Made by a program: the position numbers and the translations under genes
Assembly: GCA_934511365.1 (NCBI GenBank)
Contig: CAKSWC010000001.1
Coordinates: 124,001-188,000, forward strand
From: an uncultured Eubacteriales bacterium
GTDB taxonomy: Bacteria > Bacillota > Clostridia > Oscillospirales > Acutalibacteraceae
Reading direction: 5' to 3'
DNA: 64,000 nt
In this document: positions 22,782 to 32,163 of the stretch, piece by piece
Layout of the letters: every line of letters begins with the position of its first letter
How positions within the stretch are numbered: position 1 is the first letter of the stretch
The notes under the pieces: model-generated
Databases searched by the model: none
The model's input: the letters and a program-made list of their open reading frames with translations, nothing else
Told to the model about the DNA's origin: nothing

Positions 22782-25412
22782 TTACATACCCTTTGCTTTC
22801 TGCGCAAGTTTATAAAGCGTTGTGAGCGCTTCAAGCGGTGTGAGCGTGTCGGCGTCGATATTTTTAAGCTCGTCAATTATTTCATCGTCGCGTTCGCTTT
22901 GAAGTGAGATTTGAAGCGGCATTTCTTCCTGTTCATCATTCTTTTCAAAATCGGGTCTTGCTCCGGCTCTGAGCTTTCTGTCCTCGCTTTCAAGTTCAAG
23001 AAGAATTTCTCTTGCGCGGTTGACAACACCCGACGGAACGCCGGCAAGCTTTGCAACTTCAATGCCGTAGCTTCCGTCCGCAGGACCTCTGACAATTCGG
23101 CGCAGGAAAGTTATCGTGCTTCCGCGCTTCTTGACGGAGATGTTGTAATTTTTAACGCCGTCAAGCTTTCCCTCAAGCTCAGTCAGTTCATGGTAATGGG
23201 TTGAAAAAAGCGTTTTTGCGCCGATTTTGCGCTTGTCTGAGATATATTCAAGCACCGCTCTTGCAATGCTCATTCCGTCAAAGGTTGAGGTTCCCCTTCC
23301 GACTTCGTCAAGAATAATCAGGCTGTTTTTTCCGGCGGATTTGAGGATTGAGGCAACCTCGTTCATCTCAACCATGAATGTTGACTGGCCGGAAGCAAGG
23401 TCGTCAGAAGCACCGACGCGGGTAAAAACGCTGTCGATTATTGAAAGCTCAGCGCGCTTTGCCGGAACAAAGGAACCAATTTGCGCCATAAGGCAAATGA
23501 GCGCAACCTGGCGCATATATGTTGACTTTCCGGCCATATTCGGGCCGGTGATGATTGCGCAGCGGCTGTCTGCGCAGTCAAGATAGGTATCGTTCGGAAC
23601 AAAGGGAGAGTCTGAAAGAACCTTTTCAACAACCGGATGGCGGCCGTCAATAATTTCAATCACACTGTTGTCGTGCATAGTCGGACAGACATAGTTGTTT
23701 TCAATCGCGGCCGCGGCGAGCGAACAGAGAACGTCCGCAACCGCAACGGCGGACGCGGTCTGCTGAATGCGGTTATACTCCCTTGAAACGGCCTTTCTGA
23801 CCTGGCAGAAGATTTCATACTCAAGCTTCACGCTGCGCTCCTGGGCGCCGAGGACCTTGCTTTCAAGGTCTTTAAGCTCCTGAGTGATGTATCTTTCGCA
23901 GTTTGCAAGGGTCTGCTTGCGGATATAAGAGTCCGGAACAAGAGCCTTGTATGAGTTTGTGACCTCAATATAATAGCCGAAAACGCGGTTATATCCGATT
24001 CTGAGCTTCGGTATTCCGGTTTTCTCTTTTTCGGCGGTTTCAATGTCCGTGATATACTGCTTTCCGTTTTTTTCGATGTATCGCAGCGAGTCAAGCTCCT
24101 CGTTAAAGCCGTCCTTAATCATTCCGCCCTCGCGGACGGAGAACGGAGCCTCGGGGTCAATCGCCGCGTCAATGAGAGCGTGAACGTCCTCAAGCAGGTC
24201 AACGAGCGAATAAAGCTGAGAAAGATATGTGCTTTTTGTTTTTGAAAGCGCGGCCTTAACGAGCGGAAGCTGCTCAAGAGTCTGCTTTAAGGAATTAAGC
24301 TCCTTTGCGTTCGCCGTTTCATAAACGACCCTTGTGATGAGGCGCTCAATGTCAAATATATTGGAAAGAGCAAACTGAAGCTCCGAAAGCTTTGCGCCGT
24401 CTGAAACAAGCTCATCAACGGCGTTTTGCCTTTTTGTGATTGCCGCATAATTGACAAGCGGCTTTTCGAGCCACGTTCTGAGCAATCGTTTGCCCATTGA
24501 AGTCTTGGTTTTGTCCAGCACCCAAAGAAGGGAGCCTTTTTTTTCGCGTCCGCGCATTGTCTCGGTAATTTCAAGATTGCGCTTGGTTGAAAAATCAATT
24601 TTCATGTATTGATTTTCAGAATAGAAATTTATATCGGTAATGTTTGCAACATCGTTCTTTTGAACGTCTTTAAGATATTTTATCGCCGCGCCAACGGCAA
24701 TAACGGCCTCCGGGCTTTCACCAACACCGGAGGAAGAAAACTTTTCTTCGGAAAAATGGGTTTTGCATTGAGCGAGGCAGGCTTCATATGAAAAGCTCTC
24801 CTCGGGATAGATTTCGCAGGAAGCCTCCATCCGTTTTGAAATAAAGGAGGCAATCGCCTTGTTTTCCGCGCAGCGTTTGTTGAGAACAATCTCGCTCGGA
24901 GAAAAAACGCCAAGCTCGTTGATGATTTTGTTTTCCGTTCCCTTGCCCTCAAAGCAGGTGACGTTAAGAACGCCGGTTGAAACGTCTGTGAAGCAGATTC
25001 CGCCGCCGTTTTCCGAAAGATAGACGCAGGTGAGATAGTTGTTTTTGGCGTCGTCAAGCATACTGTTTTCAATAACGCTGCCCTTTGTAACAACGCGGAT
25101 AACGTCTCGGCTAACAAGTCCTTTGGCGGTTGCCGGGTCCTCCGTCTGTTCGCAGATTGCAACTTTATATCCCTTTGAAACAAGCTTTGCAATGTAGCCG
25201 TCGGCACTGTGGAACGGAACGCCGCACATTGGCGCGCGCTCATCAAGGCCGCAGCTTTTTCCGGTGAGGGTCAGCTCAAGCTCTTTTGAGGCAGTTTTTG
25301 CGTCATCAAAAAACATTTCATAAAAATCGCCGAGGCGAAAGAACAAAATCGCGTCCGGATATTGCTTTTTGATTTCAAGATATTGCTTCATCATCGGGGT
25401 CATTTCCGCCAT
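22782..25412 (-). CDS. mutS: DNA mismatch repair protein MutS
   Basis: 876 residues, full length. The mismatch-contact motif FFRLGDFYEMF lies near residue 25, the ATPase Walker A GPNMAGKSTYMRQ near 615 and Walker B IILDEVGRGTSTFDG near 690. The C-terminus keeps the short dimer/tetramer tail. It binds base mismatches and loops and recruits MutL. It follows the ylbF-like gene after 73 nt, a gap that holds a GC-rich hairpin. Confidence 0.98.
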   Translation of the reverse strand: MAEMTPMMKQYLEIKKQYPDAILFFRLGDFYEMFFDDAKTASKELELTLTGKSCGLDERAPMCGVPFHSADGYIAKLVSKGYKVAICEQTEDPATAKGLVSRDVIRVVTKGSVIENSMLDDAKNNYLTCVYLSENGGGICFTDVSTGVLNVTCFEGKGTENKIINELGVFSPSEIVLNKRCAENKAIASFISKRMEASCEIYPEESFSYEACLAQCKTHFSEEKFSSSGVGESPEAVIAVGAAIKYLKDVQKNDVANITDINFYSENQYMKIDFSTKRNLEITETMRGREKKGSLLWVLDKTKTSMGKRLLRTWLEKPLVNYAAITKRQNAVDELVSDGAKLSELQFALSNIFDIERLITRVVYETANAKELNSLKQTLEQLPLVKAALSKTKSTYLSQLYSLVDLLEDVHALIDAAIDPEAPFSVREGGMIKDGFNEELDSLRYIEKNGKQYITDIETAEKEKTGIPKLRIGYNRVFGYYIEVTNSYKALVPDSYIRKQTLANCERYITQELKDLESKVLGAQERSVKLEYEIFCQVRKAVSREYNRIQQTASAVAVADVLCSLAAAAIENNYVCPTMHDNSVIEIIDGRHPVVEKVLSDSPFVPNDTYLDCADSRCAIITGPNMAGKSTYMRQVALICLMAQIGSFVPAKRAELSIIDSVFTRVGASDDLASGQSTFMVEMNEVASILKSAGKNSLIILDEVGRGTSTFDGMSIARAVLEYISDKRKIGAKTLFSTHYHELTELEGKLDGVKNYNISVKKRGSTITFLRRIVRGPADGSYGIEVAKLAGVPSGVVNRAREILLELESEDRKLRAGARPDFEKNDEQEEMPLQISLQSERDDEIIDELKNIDADTLTPLEALTTLYKLAQKAKGM

Positions 25413-25485
25413 TTTGCTTTTCCCTCTTTCTTTTTAAACTTCTTGCTCCGCCGACCGTTCTCAGGCCGGCGGAAAAAATTTGAGC

Positions 25486-25902
25486 TTAGTGGTGGCAGTC
25501 GGACGAGCAGCTTTCGCAGTCGCAGCCGCAGCTGTGCTGTTCTTCCGGCTCGCAGGTTGCGGGGTCTGCGCCGTTGACGCAAAGGCCGAGAATCTGCATA
25601 ACATAGTTCATCATGTCATCAATTTCTTTTCTTGCGGCTTCATAGGCTTTCATTCTTTCGTTGCCCATGAACTTGTCATAAACGGCGTTGAATTCGCGCT
25701 CATATTCGGCCATCTTTTCCGCGTCCGGCTTTTCCTGAGCGGCCTCGCGCTGATAGTTCATCTGAACAAGCTGAATCTGACCCATGAGGTCAAGCAGCTC
25801 GGGGTCTTTTTCGTTCTCCTCTCTTGCCTTAGCAAAAGCGAGATATCTTTCGTCCTGCTGAATTGCAGCGCCGAGTTCGCGTGTGAGTTTGATTACATCC
25901 AT
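25486..25902 (-). CDS. YlbF/YmcA family protein with Cys-rich tail
   Basis: 138 residues; AAGGAG lies 9 nt before ATG. It is helical throughout (KLTRELGAAIQQDERYLAF, EREFNAVYDKFMGNERMKAY), as in YlbF/YmcA proteins. In Bacillus these form the Y-complex with YaaT, which carries Fe-S clusters and steers RNase Y cleavage and Spo0A-related development. The last ~25 residues hold six Cys (SCGCDCESCSSDCHH plus one before), a likely cluster- or metal-binding tail. The order miaB - this gene - mutS mirrors Bacillus miaB-ymcA-cotE-mutS without cotE, so it may be the YmcA counterpart. Confidence 0.88.
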   Translation of the reverse strand: MDVIKLTRELGAAIQQDERYLAFAKAREENEKDPELLDLMGQIQLVQMNYQREAAQEKPDAEKMAEYEREFNAVYDKFMGNERMKAYEAARKEIDDMMNYVMQILGLCVNGADPATCEPEEQHSCGCDCESCSSDCHH

Positions 25903-25958
25903 GTAAAGTTACTCCTTGTGAAAAAAATAATATATTGATAGCCGCAGAAAACTGCGTT

Positions 25959-27386
25959 TTATCCTTGGGATATGAGTTTTCCTTTAAGAACCCATGTTTT
26001 CGGCTCTGTGACCTCAACCGTGGCGAACGAGCCGATAAGCTCGTCCTTTCCGTCAAATTCAATAATCACGTTGCCCTCTGTTCTTGAAGAAAGGAGGCCG
26101 GAACTCTCGTTCCTTTCTTCAACAAGAACACGATACCGCCTGCCTTTCATTGCGGCGGTGCGCTTTGAGGCAATCTCCTCCTGAAGCGCCGTAAGCTCTG
26201 AAAACCACTTTGACTTTTCCTTTCTGTCAACCGGGTCAGGCATCGAGGCCGCCTTTGTTCCCGGCCGCGGAGAAAAGATGAAGGTGAAAAGCGAGGTATA
26301 GTTAACCTCTTTAAGAAGCGAGAGCGTGTCGCAGAATTCCTCATAGGTTTCCCCCGGGAAGCCGACAATGATGTCGCTCGTTATTGAAAGCTCGGGCATC
26401 AGTTCATATGCATACTTAATAAGCCCCAGATACTTTTCCCGGTCATAATGGCGGTTCATCTCTTTCAGTACGCGGTCGTTGCCGGACTGAACGGGAAGGT
26501 GGAGGTGCTTTGCAACCTTTTTGCATTTTGCCATTGTTTCAAGAAGCTCTTTTGTGCAGTCGCGCGGATGGGAGGTCATGAAGCGGATTATAAAATCGCC
26601 CTCAATATCGTTTATCGCGCTGAGGAGAGCCGGAAAGCGGAACTTTTCTTCAAGGTCCTTGTTATATGAGTTGACGTTTTGGCCAAGGAGGGTGATTTCT
26701 TTGTATCCGGCAGAAACAAGCTGTCTCGCCTCCTCAACAATGAGGTCAAAGCTGCGGCTCCTTTCGCGCCCTCTGACATATGGCACAACGCAGTATGAGC
26801 AAAAGTTGTTGCAGCCGTACATAATCGGAATCCACGCCTTGAACGCACCGTCGCGGTGGAGCGGAAGTCCCTCAACAATGTTTCCGTCTCCGCCGGAGAG
26901 GTCAAAAACCCTTTTTCCCGAGCAGAGGCAGCGGTGAATGAATTCCGGAAGCTTATGAAGAACGTGGGTTCCGAAAACAAGGTCAACATAGCGGAAACTG
27001 TTTTTGATTCTTTCGGCAACATATTCCTGCTGCATCATGCAGCCGCAAAGGGCAATTATCATGTCCGGCTTTGCGGTTTTATATTTTTTGAGCGCACCAA
27101 CATTTCCAAAAACTCGGTCCTGGGCGTGTTCGCGGATTGCGCAGGTGTTATAGAGAACAAGGTCGGCTTCCTCAAGCGATTCCGTCAGTTCATAGCCAAG
27201 CGAGCAAAGGATGCCCTTGATTTTTTCACCGTCGGAAACATTACCCTGGCAGCCGTAGGTATGGACAAAGGCTTTCGGCGCAGAGTTTGGAAAGCGCGAG
27301 GAAAGAACAAGGGAAACAAGTTTTGAATATTCCTTCTGCTTTTCAAGTTCTTCTTCTGGAACGGTAAAATTTCTTTTGTTATCCAA
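25959..27386 (-). CDS. miaB: tRNA-2-methylthio-N6-dimethylallyladenosine synthase MiaB
   Basis: Start TTG 27386, 9 nt after GGAGG and overlapping the whiA end by 8 nt; 475 residues. The N-terminal cluster-binding domain has YGCQGNVSDGE, YNTCAIREHA and CGCMMQ; the radical SAM motif is GCNNFCSYCVVPYVRGRE; a TRAM domain closes the protein. It adds a methylthio group to i6A37 made by MiaA. No selenocysteine or missing Cys is seen. Confidence 0.97.
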   Translation of the reverse strand: MDNKRNFTVPEEELEKQKEYSKLVSLVLSSRFPNSAPKAFVHTYGCQGNVSDGEKIKGILCSLGYELTESLEEADLVLYNTCAIREHAQDRVFGNVGALKKYKTAKPDMIIALCGCMMQQEYVAERIKNSFRYVDLVFGTHVLHKLPEFIHRCLCSGKRVFDLSGGDGNIVEGLPLHRDGAFKAWIPIMYGCNNFCSYCVVPYVRGRERSRSFDLIVEEARQLVSAGYKEITLLGQNVNSYNKDLEEKFRFPALLSAINDIEGDFIIRFMTSHPRDCTKELLETMAKCKKVAKHLHLPVQSGNDRVLKEMNRHYDREKYLGLIKYAYELMPELSITSDIIVGFPGETYEEFCDTLSLLKEVNYTSLFTFIFSPRPGTKAASMPDPVDRKEKSKWFSELTALQEEIASKRTAAMKGRRYRVLVEERNESSGLLSSRTEGNVIIEFDGKDELIGSFATVEVTEPKTWVLKGKLISQG

Positions 27387-28326
27387 TCTTTTTATCCTCC
27401 GGGGAAGCTTCACCGAGATGTTCGGCAAAGGCAATAAGTTTTTTTATCCTGTGGTTGACCGCCGAGCGCGAAAGCGGCGGAGAGAACATTTCTCCGAATT
27501 CGCGCAGACTTGAATCCGGGTTTTCAACCCGCATAACGGCGAATTGCCTCAAATCCTCCGGAAGCTCGGAGAGCTTGTTGCGGTCAATTATCTTTTGAAT
27601 TTTTTCAACCTGGGCGCAGGCAGCGATTGCCGTCCGGGCAACATTTGCGCTGTCAAAATTGGCGCGGCGGTTGGAAACATTGCGGAAGTCTTTATAAATT
27701 TTGATGTTCATAATCTCAAACGCGCAGCTTTGCGCACCCATAATGTTCAGCAAATCCTCAATGCTCTCGCTGTCTTTGATATAGATGATGTTGACATAGC
27801 GGCGAACCATGTGCTTCGCCTTGAGGTTATACTCCGTCAGCATCTTCATAAGGTCAAGGCTGAGAGTCCGGAACGGAACAACAAATTCAAGGTGATAGCC
27901 CTTGTTCGGGTCGCTGACCGTTCCGCAGGAGAGAAAAGCTCCGCGGAAGAAAGCCGCGTTGCAGCAGTTGAGAATTTCGCTCTCGCTGCTGCTTTCGTTG
28001 AGAAGATTGCCGCGGTTAATGCGGCTGAAAGACTCGTTCCCGCTTGTTGAAAAGCAGGAGAGCACCGTTTCAATGTCTCGCCCTTTAACGCTGACGGTAT
28101 ATTTTCCGGCCTTTGAGACCGAGATATCGGCCGTGACGCCGGTTTCGCTTTCAAGAAGAGAAGCGTATTTTTGGGCAACAATTTCGTGTTCGGTCATGAT
28201 TGAAATTCCGCCTTTTGAAAACTCCCGGCCAAAAAGGAGCATACCGTAGGTCATTGCGTGGCGGCAGCAGGAAGGCATATATTCAATTTTTGCAAGCTCC
28301 TCTTTAACGCTGAGCGAAAACGACAT
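27379..28326 (-). CDS. whiA: DNA-binding protein WhiA
   Basis: 315 residues, standard size. It has an N-terminal LAGLIDADG-like fold (SFSLSVKEELAKIEYMPSCC, FFRGAFLSCGTVSDPNKGYH) and a C-terminal helix-turn-helix (NPDSSLREFGEMFSPPLSRS, then AVNHRIKKL). WhiA controls sporulation septation in actinobacteria and affects division and chromosome segregation in Firmicutes. It lies in the conserved rapZ-whiA order. Confidence 0.96.
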   Translation of the reverse strand: MSFSLSVKEELAKIEYMPSCCRHAMTYGMLLFGREFSKGGISIMTEHEIVAQKYASLLESETGVTADISVSKAGKYTVSVKGRDIETVLSCFSTSGNESFSRINRGNLLNESSSESEILNCCNAAFFRGAFLSCGTVSDPNKGYHLEFVVPFRTLSLDLMKMLTEYNLKAKHMVRRYVNIIYIKDSESIEDLLNIMGAQSCAFEIMNIKIYKDFRNVSNRRANFDSANVARTAIAACAQVEKIQKIIDRNKLSELPEDLRQFAVMRVENPDSSLREFGEMFSPPLSRSAVNHRIKKLIAFAEHLGEASPEDKKIG

Positions 28327-28355
28327 GGCGGTTATCTCCTTATCATCTCAATCAA

Positions 28356-29210
28356 TCACTTGAGAATATCCCTGTGGCTGACCGAGGATGAATATCCTTT
28401 TTCCTTGAAGTGGTTATATAAGATTTCGGCAAAAGTTACCGAACGGTGATGGCCGCCCGTGCAGCCAACGGCAACAATGAGCTGGCTTCTTCCCTCTTTC
28501 ACGCAAAGGGGCAAAGCGCAGTCCACAAGCGAAAGAAGCTTTTTTTCATAATCTTTTGATTCCTCAAAGCTCATAACATAATCAAAAACAGGCTTATCAA
28601 GTCCCGTAAGCTGTTTCATCTCCGGAATATAAAAAGGATTCGGAAGAAAGCGGACGTCAAAAACAAAGTCGGCGTCGTTCGGAATTCCGTGTTTGAAGCC
28701 GAAAGACATACAGTGAATGTGCATTGACTTATCACCGGAGCCGGAAAACATTGAAGCAACTCTCACCCGGCACTGGATTGCGGAAAGGTTTGAGGTTTCA
28801 AGAAGATAGTCCGCCATGCTCTTTGCTTTTTCAAGCATATTTCTTTCACGCGCAATGGCGTTTGAAACCGAGTCATACTTGTCCTGAACCAGCGGATGCT
28901 TGCGCTTTGTTTCCTTAAAGCGCTTGAGCAGCACCTCATCGCTTGCGTCAATGAACATCAGCTTATATTCAATTTGAAGCTCCTTGAGTTCGTCAATAGC
29001 CTCAAACAGATCGGAAAATGCCTCTCCGGCGCGGACATCGGTCACAACCGCAACGCGCTCGTGCTCCTTTGAGCTTTTGAGAAGCTCGGCAAAAACCGGA
29101 ATCAGCTTTGCCGGAAGATTATCAACGCAAAAAAAGCCGACATCCTCAAGCGAATTGACAACGCAGGACTTCCCCGCGCCGCTCATTCCCGTAATGATTA
29201 CAAATTCCAT
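28356..29210 (-). CDS. rapZ: RapZ/YvcJ-family nucleotide-binding protein
   Basis: Start ATG 29210 (GGTGA 5 nt upstream); 284 residues. P-loop ITGMSGAGKS, DNLPAKLIPVF and the C-terminal VGCTGGHHRSVTFAE are diagnostic. In Bacillus YvcJ hydrolyses GTP/ATP and affects competence and phosphorus signalling; in E. coli RapZ acts as RNase adaptor. It sits between murB and whiA with near-zero spacing. Confidence 0.95.
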   Translation of the reverse strand: MEFVIITGMSGAGKSCVVNSLEDVGFFCVDNLPAKLIPVFAELLKSSKEHERVAVVTDVRAGEAFSDLFEAIDELKELQIEYKLMFIDASDEVLLKRFKETKRKHPLVQDKYDSVSNAIARERNMLEKAKSMADYLLETSNLSAIQCRVRVASMFSGSGDKSMHIHCMSFGFKHGIPNDADFVFDVRFLPNPFYIPEMKQLTGLDKPVFDYVMSFEESKDYEKKLLSLVDCALPLCVKEGRSQLIVAVGCTGGHHRSVTFAEILYNHFKEKGYSSSVSHRDILK

Positions 29211-29221
29211 TCGTATCACCG

Positions 29222-30118
29222 TCAAATCATTTTAATTTCCGTTTCGAGCCTTACACCGAATTTTTCAAAAACAGTCCTTTGGCAATAATCAATAAGCGCA
29301 CAGACGTCCGCACACGTTGCCTCGCCGAGATTGACAATGAAGCCCGCGTGCTTTTCGCTGACGGCCGCGCCGCCGATTCTTTTTCCTTTAAGGCCGCTCT
29401 GTTCAATGAGCGCACCGGCAAAATATCCCTCGGGGCGTTTGAAAACGCTGCCCGCACTGGGGAAGGAAAGCGGCTGCTTATCCTTGCGCCTTGCAAGAAG
29501 CTCATTCATTCTGTTTTCAATTTCTCCTTTGCTGCCCTTTTGAAGTTTAAAGGTGACAAAGGTAACAATGCAGCCGTTTTCGGAGTATGCGCTTTTTCTG
29601 TATCCAAACGAAAGCGATTCTTTTGAAATTTCCCCTTTTATTCCGTTCTGGTCAACGTGTTCGCAAAGGGAAACAACGTCTTTCATCTCTCCCCCATAGG
29701 CTCCGGCGTTCATGAACGCCGCTCCGCCGACCGAACCCGGTATTCCAAACGCAAACTCAAGGCCGGAGAGGGAATTTTCAAGCGCAAAGCGGCAGAGGGA
29801 AACAAGCATTGCCCCCGCACCGGCTCGGACGGTGGTTTCATCAATGAGCGTGATTTTTTCAAAATCTCCGCAAAGCTTAACAACCGGCCTTTCAATTCCG
29901 CCGTCTGAAACAAGAAGGTTGCTCCCGTTGCCGATTATGAACGGCTCAAGGGAAAGTTTTTTGCATTCCTCAAGAACAAGGGAAAGCTCCCGCTCGTTCT
30001 TCACCTCAATAAAGAGCCTTGCGTTTCCGCCGATACGGAACGAGGTGTGATTTTTCATCGGTTCGTTTTCAAAAAAGGAAATTGAATTTTCAAGAAGAAA
30101 AGCTGTAATTCCGTTCAA
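29222..30118 (-). CDS. murB: UDP-N-acetylenolpyruvoylglucosamine reductase MurB
   Basis: Start TTG 30118, 6 nt after GGGGGA and 13 nt after the glucokinase stop; 298 residues, normal for the short type II MurB. FAD-binding motifs: NHTSFRIGGNARLF, IIGNGSNLLVSDGGI, FGIPGSVGGAAFMNAGAYGG. Catalytic Ser in PLSFPSAGSVFKRP. It makes UDP-MurNAc for peptidoglycan. Confidence 0.97.
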   Translation of the reverse strand: MNGITAFLLENSISFFENEPMKNHTSFRIGGNARLFIEVKNERELSLVLEECKKLSLEPFIIGNGSNLLVSDGGIERPVVKLCGDFEKITLIDETTVRAGAGAMLVSLCRFALENSLSGLEFAFGIPGSVGGAAFMNAGAYGGEMKDVVSLCEHVDQNGIKGEISKESLSFGYRKSAYSENGCIVTFVTFKLQKGSKGEIENRMNELLARRKDKQPLSFPSAGSVFKRPEGYFAGALIEQSGLKGKRIGGAAVSEKHAGFIVNLGEATCADVCALIDYCQRTVFEKFGVRLETEIKMI

Positions 30119-30131
30119 AATTGTTCCCCCG

Positions 30132-31088
30132 TCAATAGCTAACAAGCGCAGCGCCGATGATGCCTGCGTCGTTTCCGAGCTTTGCGCGGCAAAGTTCGGT
30201 CTGTGTGGACGAATATCTGCTGTATCTGAACTGTTCAACATATTTGCGCAGCGGAGCAAGAAGGGTTTCCCCCTCGTTGCAGATTCCGCCGCCGAAGCAG
30301 ATCATCTCCGGCTGGAAAATGTTGATGATGTTGACCGTTCCAACCGCAACATATTTGATATACTGTTCAACAACATTTTTGCCCCATTCATCGCCGGCAC
30401 GCATTGCGTCAAAGGCCGTTCTTCCGTTAACATTATCAAGCGAGTCCGCGGAAAGGGACCACATCTTGCTGTCTCTGTGGTCAAGCATAGCCTTTTGAGT
30501 CTGTTCAACAAGGGCGGTTGCGGAAGCGTATGCCTCCCAGCAGCCGGTTCTTCCGCAGTTGCAGGGAATTCCGTTCATTTCAATAACCATGTGGCCAAGC
30601 TCTCCTCCGGCCTCGTTGCAGCCGGCCATAACCTTGCCCTCATTGATGATTCCGCCGCCGACGCCCGTTCCGAGCGTTATTGCAATAAAGAGCTTTTTGC
30701 CCTTTCCAACGCCGGCAATAGCCTCGCCCAATGCGGCGCAGTTGGCGTCGTTTTCAAGATAAACCTTGGCGTCAATCAGCTCGTTGATCAGCTTCACGGC
30801 CGGAACCTGATTGAAATAAAGATTGTTTGCATATTCAATATATCCGGTTTTTTTGTTAACATTTCCGGGCGTTCCGATTCCGATGCTTTCAATCTGGGAA
30901 AGGGAGATTTTTGCGTCCTCAGCCGCCATTTTAACGCCATTAACAATGTCTGCCATAATCTCCTCGGCCGGACGGGGAACATTGGTTTTGAGCTTTCCCC
31001 TGCCGATGATGTTGTAATTTTCGTCAATAACTCCGACGGCGATGTTTGTTCCGCCGAGGTCAACTCCGACTCTGTATTTTTTGCTCAT
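30132..31088 (-). CDS. ROK family glucokinase
   Basis: Start ATG 31088 after AAGGAGG; 318 residues. ATP-binding VGVDLGGTNIAVGVID at the N-terminus, sugar-site ELGHMVIEMNGIPCNCGRTG with the Zn-binding CNCGRTGCWE cluster, and a later CFGGGICN. It phosphorylates glucose (or a close hexose) in the cytoplasm. Co-transcription with hprK puts sugar phosphorylation and catabolite control in one unit. Confidence 0.93.
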   Translation of the reverse strand: MSKKYRVGVDLGGTNIAVGVIDENYNIIGRGKLKTNVPRPAEEIMADIVNGVKMAAEDAKISLSQIESIGIGTPGNVNKKTGYIEYANNLYFNQVPAVKLINELIDAKVYLENDANCAALGEAIAGVGKGKKLFIAITLGTGVGGGIINEGKVMAGCNEAGGELGHMVIEMNGIPCNCGRTGCWEAYASATALVEQTQKAMLDHRDSKMWSLSADSLDNVNGRTAFDAMRAGDEWGKNVVEQYIKYVAVGTVNIINIFQPEMICFGGGICNEGETLLAPLRKYVEQFRYSRYSSTQTELCRAKLGNDAGIIGAALVSY

Positions 31089-31099
31089 TTTTTTCCTCC

Positions 31100-32071
31100 T
31101 TAAAAGTCGCTCCAAAGTTCAATTTCATCTTCCTGCGGAATAACGTCCTCAACCATTCCGAGGTTATGCATAAGCTCGCGCGCGGCGTTATAGCCCATCT
31201 TTTTTTGTCTGTTGTTCATCGCCGCAACTTCAATTATTATTGCAAGGTTACGGCCGGGCTTAACGGGAACGGTGGTTGAAGGAATTTTCACCCCGAGGAT
31301 TTCCGTTGTTTCGCTGTCAAGACCCATTCTGTCATAAACCTTGTTTGCGTCCCACGGCTCAAGCTCAATTATCATGTCAATTTTTTCCGCAAGCTTGACC
31401 GCGCCCATACCGAAAATGCGCCTTGCGTTGATAAGACCGACGCCGCGCAGCTCGATAAAGTGGCGGATATTGTCCGGTGCCGTGCCAACAAGGGTGTTCT
31501 TCCCGGTTTTTTTGATTTCAACCGCATCGTCCGCAATGAGACGGTGGCCGCGCTTGATGAGTTCAACGGCGGTTTCGCTTTTACCGACTCCGCTGTCGCC
31601 AACCATGAGGACGCCCTCGCCGTATACTTCAACAAAAACGCCGTGGCGCGTAATGCGTTCGGCAAGCTCAACATTCAAAAACGCAATAACATTCGCCATT
31701 GTGTTTGACGTTGAATCCGGCGTTGAAAGAACGGGAACCTGATATTTTTTTGCAAGCTCAAGGACATCATCCGGACACTTGATTGCGCGCGTATAAACAA
31801 TCGCGGCCGGAGATTTGGACATGAAGTTTTCAAGCCGTTCGGCCCTGTGCTGTGGCGAGCGGCTGTTTATGTACTCAACCTCGTAGATTCCGAGAAAGTT
31901 GATCCTTGCGGGATCAAAAAAATTGTCGTAACCTGCAAGAATGAGTCCCGGGCGGTTAACGTCCGGAGTTGTTATCATGATATCCTCCGCCGGGCGCGGA
32001 AGATATACGCATTCAAAAGCCATCTCCTTGATGATTTTTGAAAGGGGTACCGAATATTTGTTCTGCGGCAT
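31100..32071 (-). CDS. hprK: HPr kinase/phosphorylase
   Basis: 323 residues. P-loop GDSGVGKSETAVELIKRGH, catalytic HprK signature ELRGVGLINARRIFGMGAVK. It phosphorylates Ser46 of HPr (encoded 12 kb away at 44.3 kb) in response to glycolytic intermediates and so drives carbon catabolite control through CcpA. First gene of the long minus-strand train, under the promoter at 32117-32145. Confidence 0.97.
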   Translation of the reverse strand: MPQNKYSVPLSKIIKEMAFECVYLPRPAEDIMITTPDVNRPGLILAGYDNFFDPARINFLGIYEVEYINSRSPQHRAERLENFMSKSPAAIVYTRAIKCPDDVLELAKKYQVPVLSTPDSTSNTMANVIAFLNVELAERITRHGVFVEVYGEGVLMVGDSGVGKSETAVELIKRGHRLIADDAVEIKKTGKNTLVGTAPDNIRHFIELRGVGLINARRIFGMGAVKLAEKIDMIIELEPWDANKVYDRMGLDSETTEILGVKIPSTTVPVKPGRNLAIIIEVAAMNNRQKKMGYNAARELMHNLGMVEDVIPQEDEIELWSDF

Positions 32072-32116
32072 ATAAAGCCTCCTCGGACATAGATATGGGC
32101 ATAGATATACCTATAC

Positions 32117-32145
32117 ATTATATAATATGCCAAGGCGTTTTGCAA
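32117..32145 (-). promoter_or_regulatory. Sigma-A promoter of hprK
   Basis: Minus strand TTGCAA (32140-32145), 17 nt, TATAAT (32117-32122). It lies ~45 nt upstream of hprK. Confidence 0.8.
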
Positions 32146-32163
32146 GTTATTTGCCGCTTTTTT

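Noticed and set aside
25448..25472. GC-rich hairpin between the ylbF-like gene and mutS as a terminator
   Set aside because: In the minus-strand RNA the U run precedes rather than follows the stem; it cannot be an intrinsic terminator in the gene direction.
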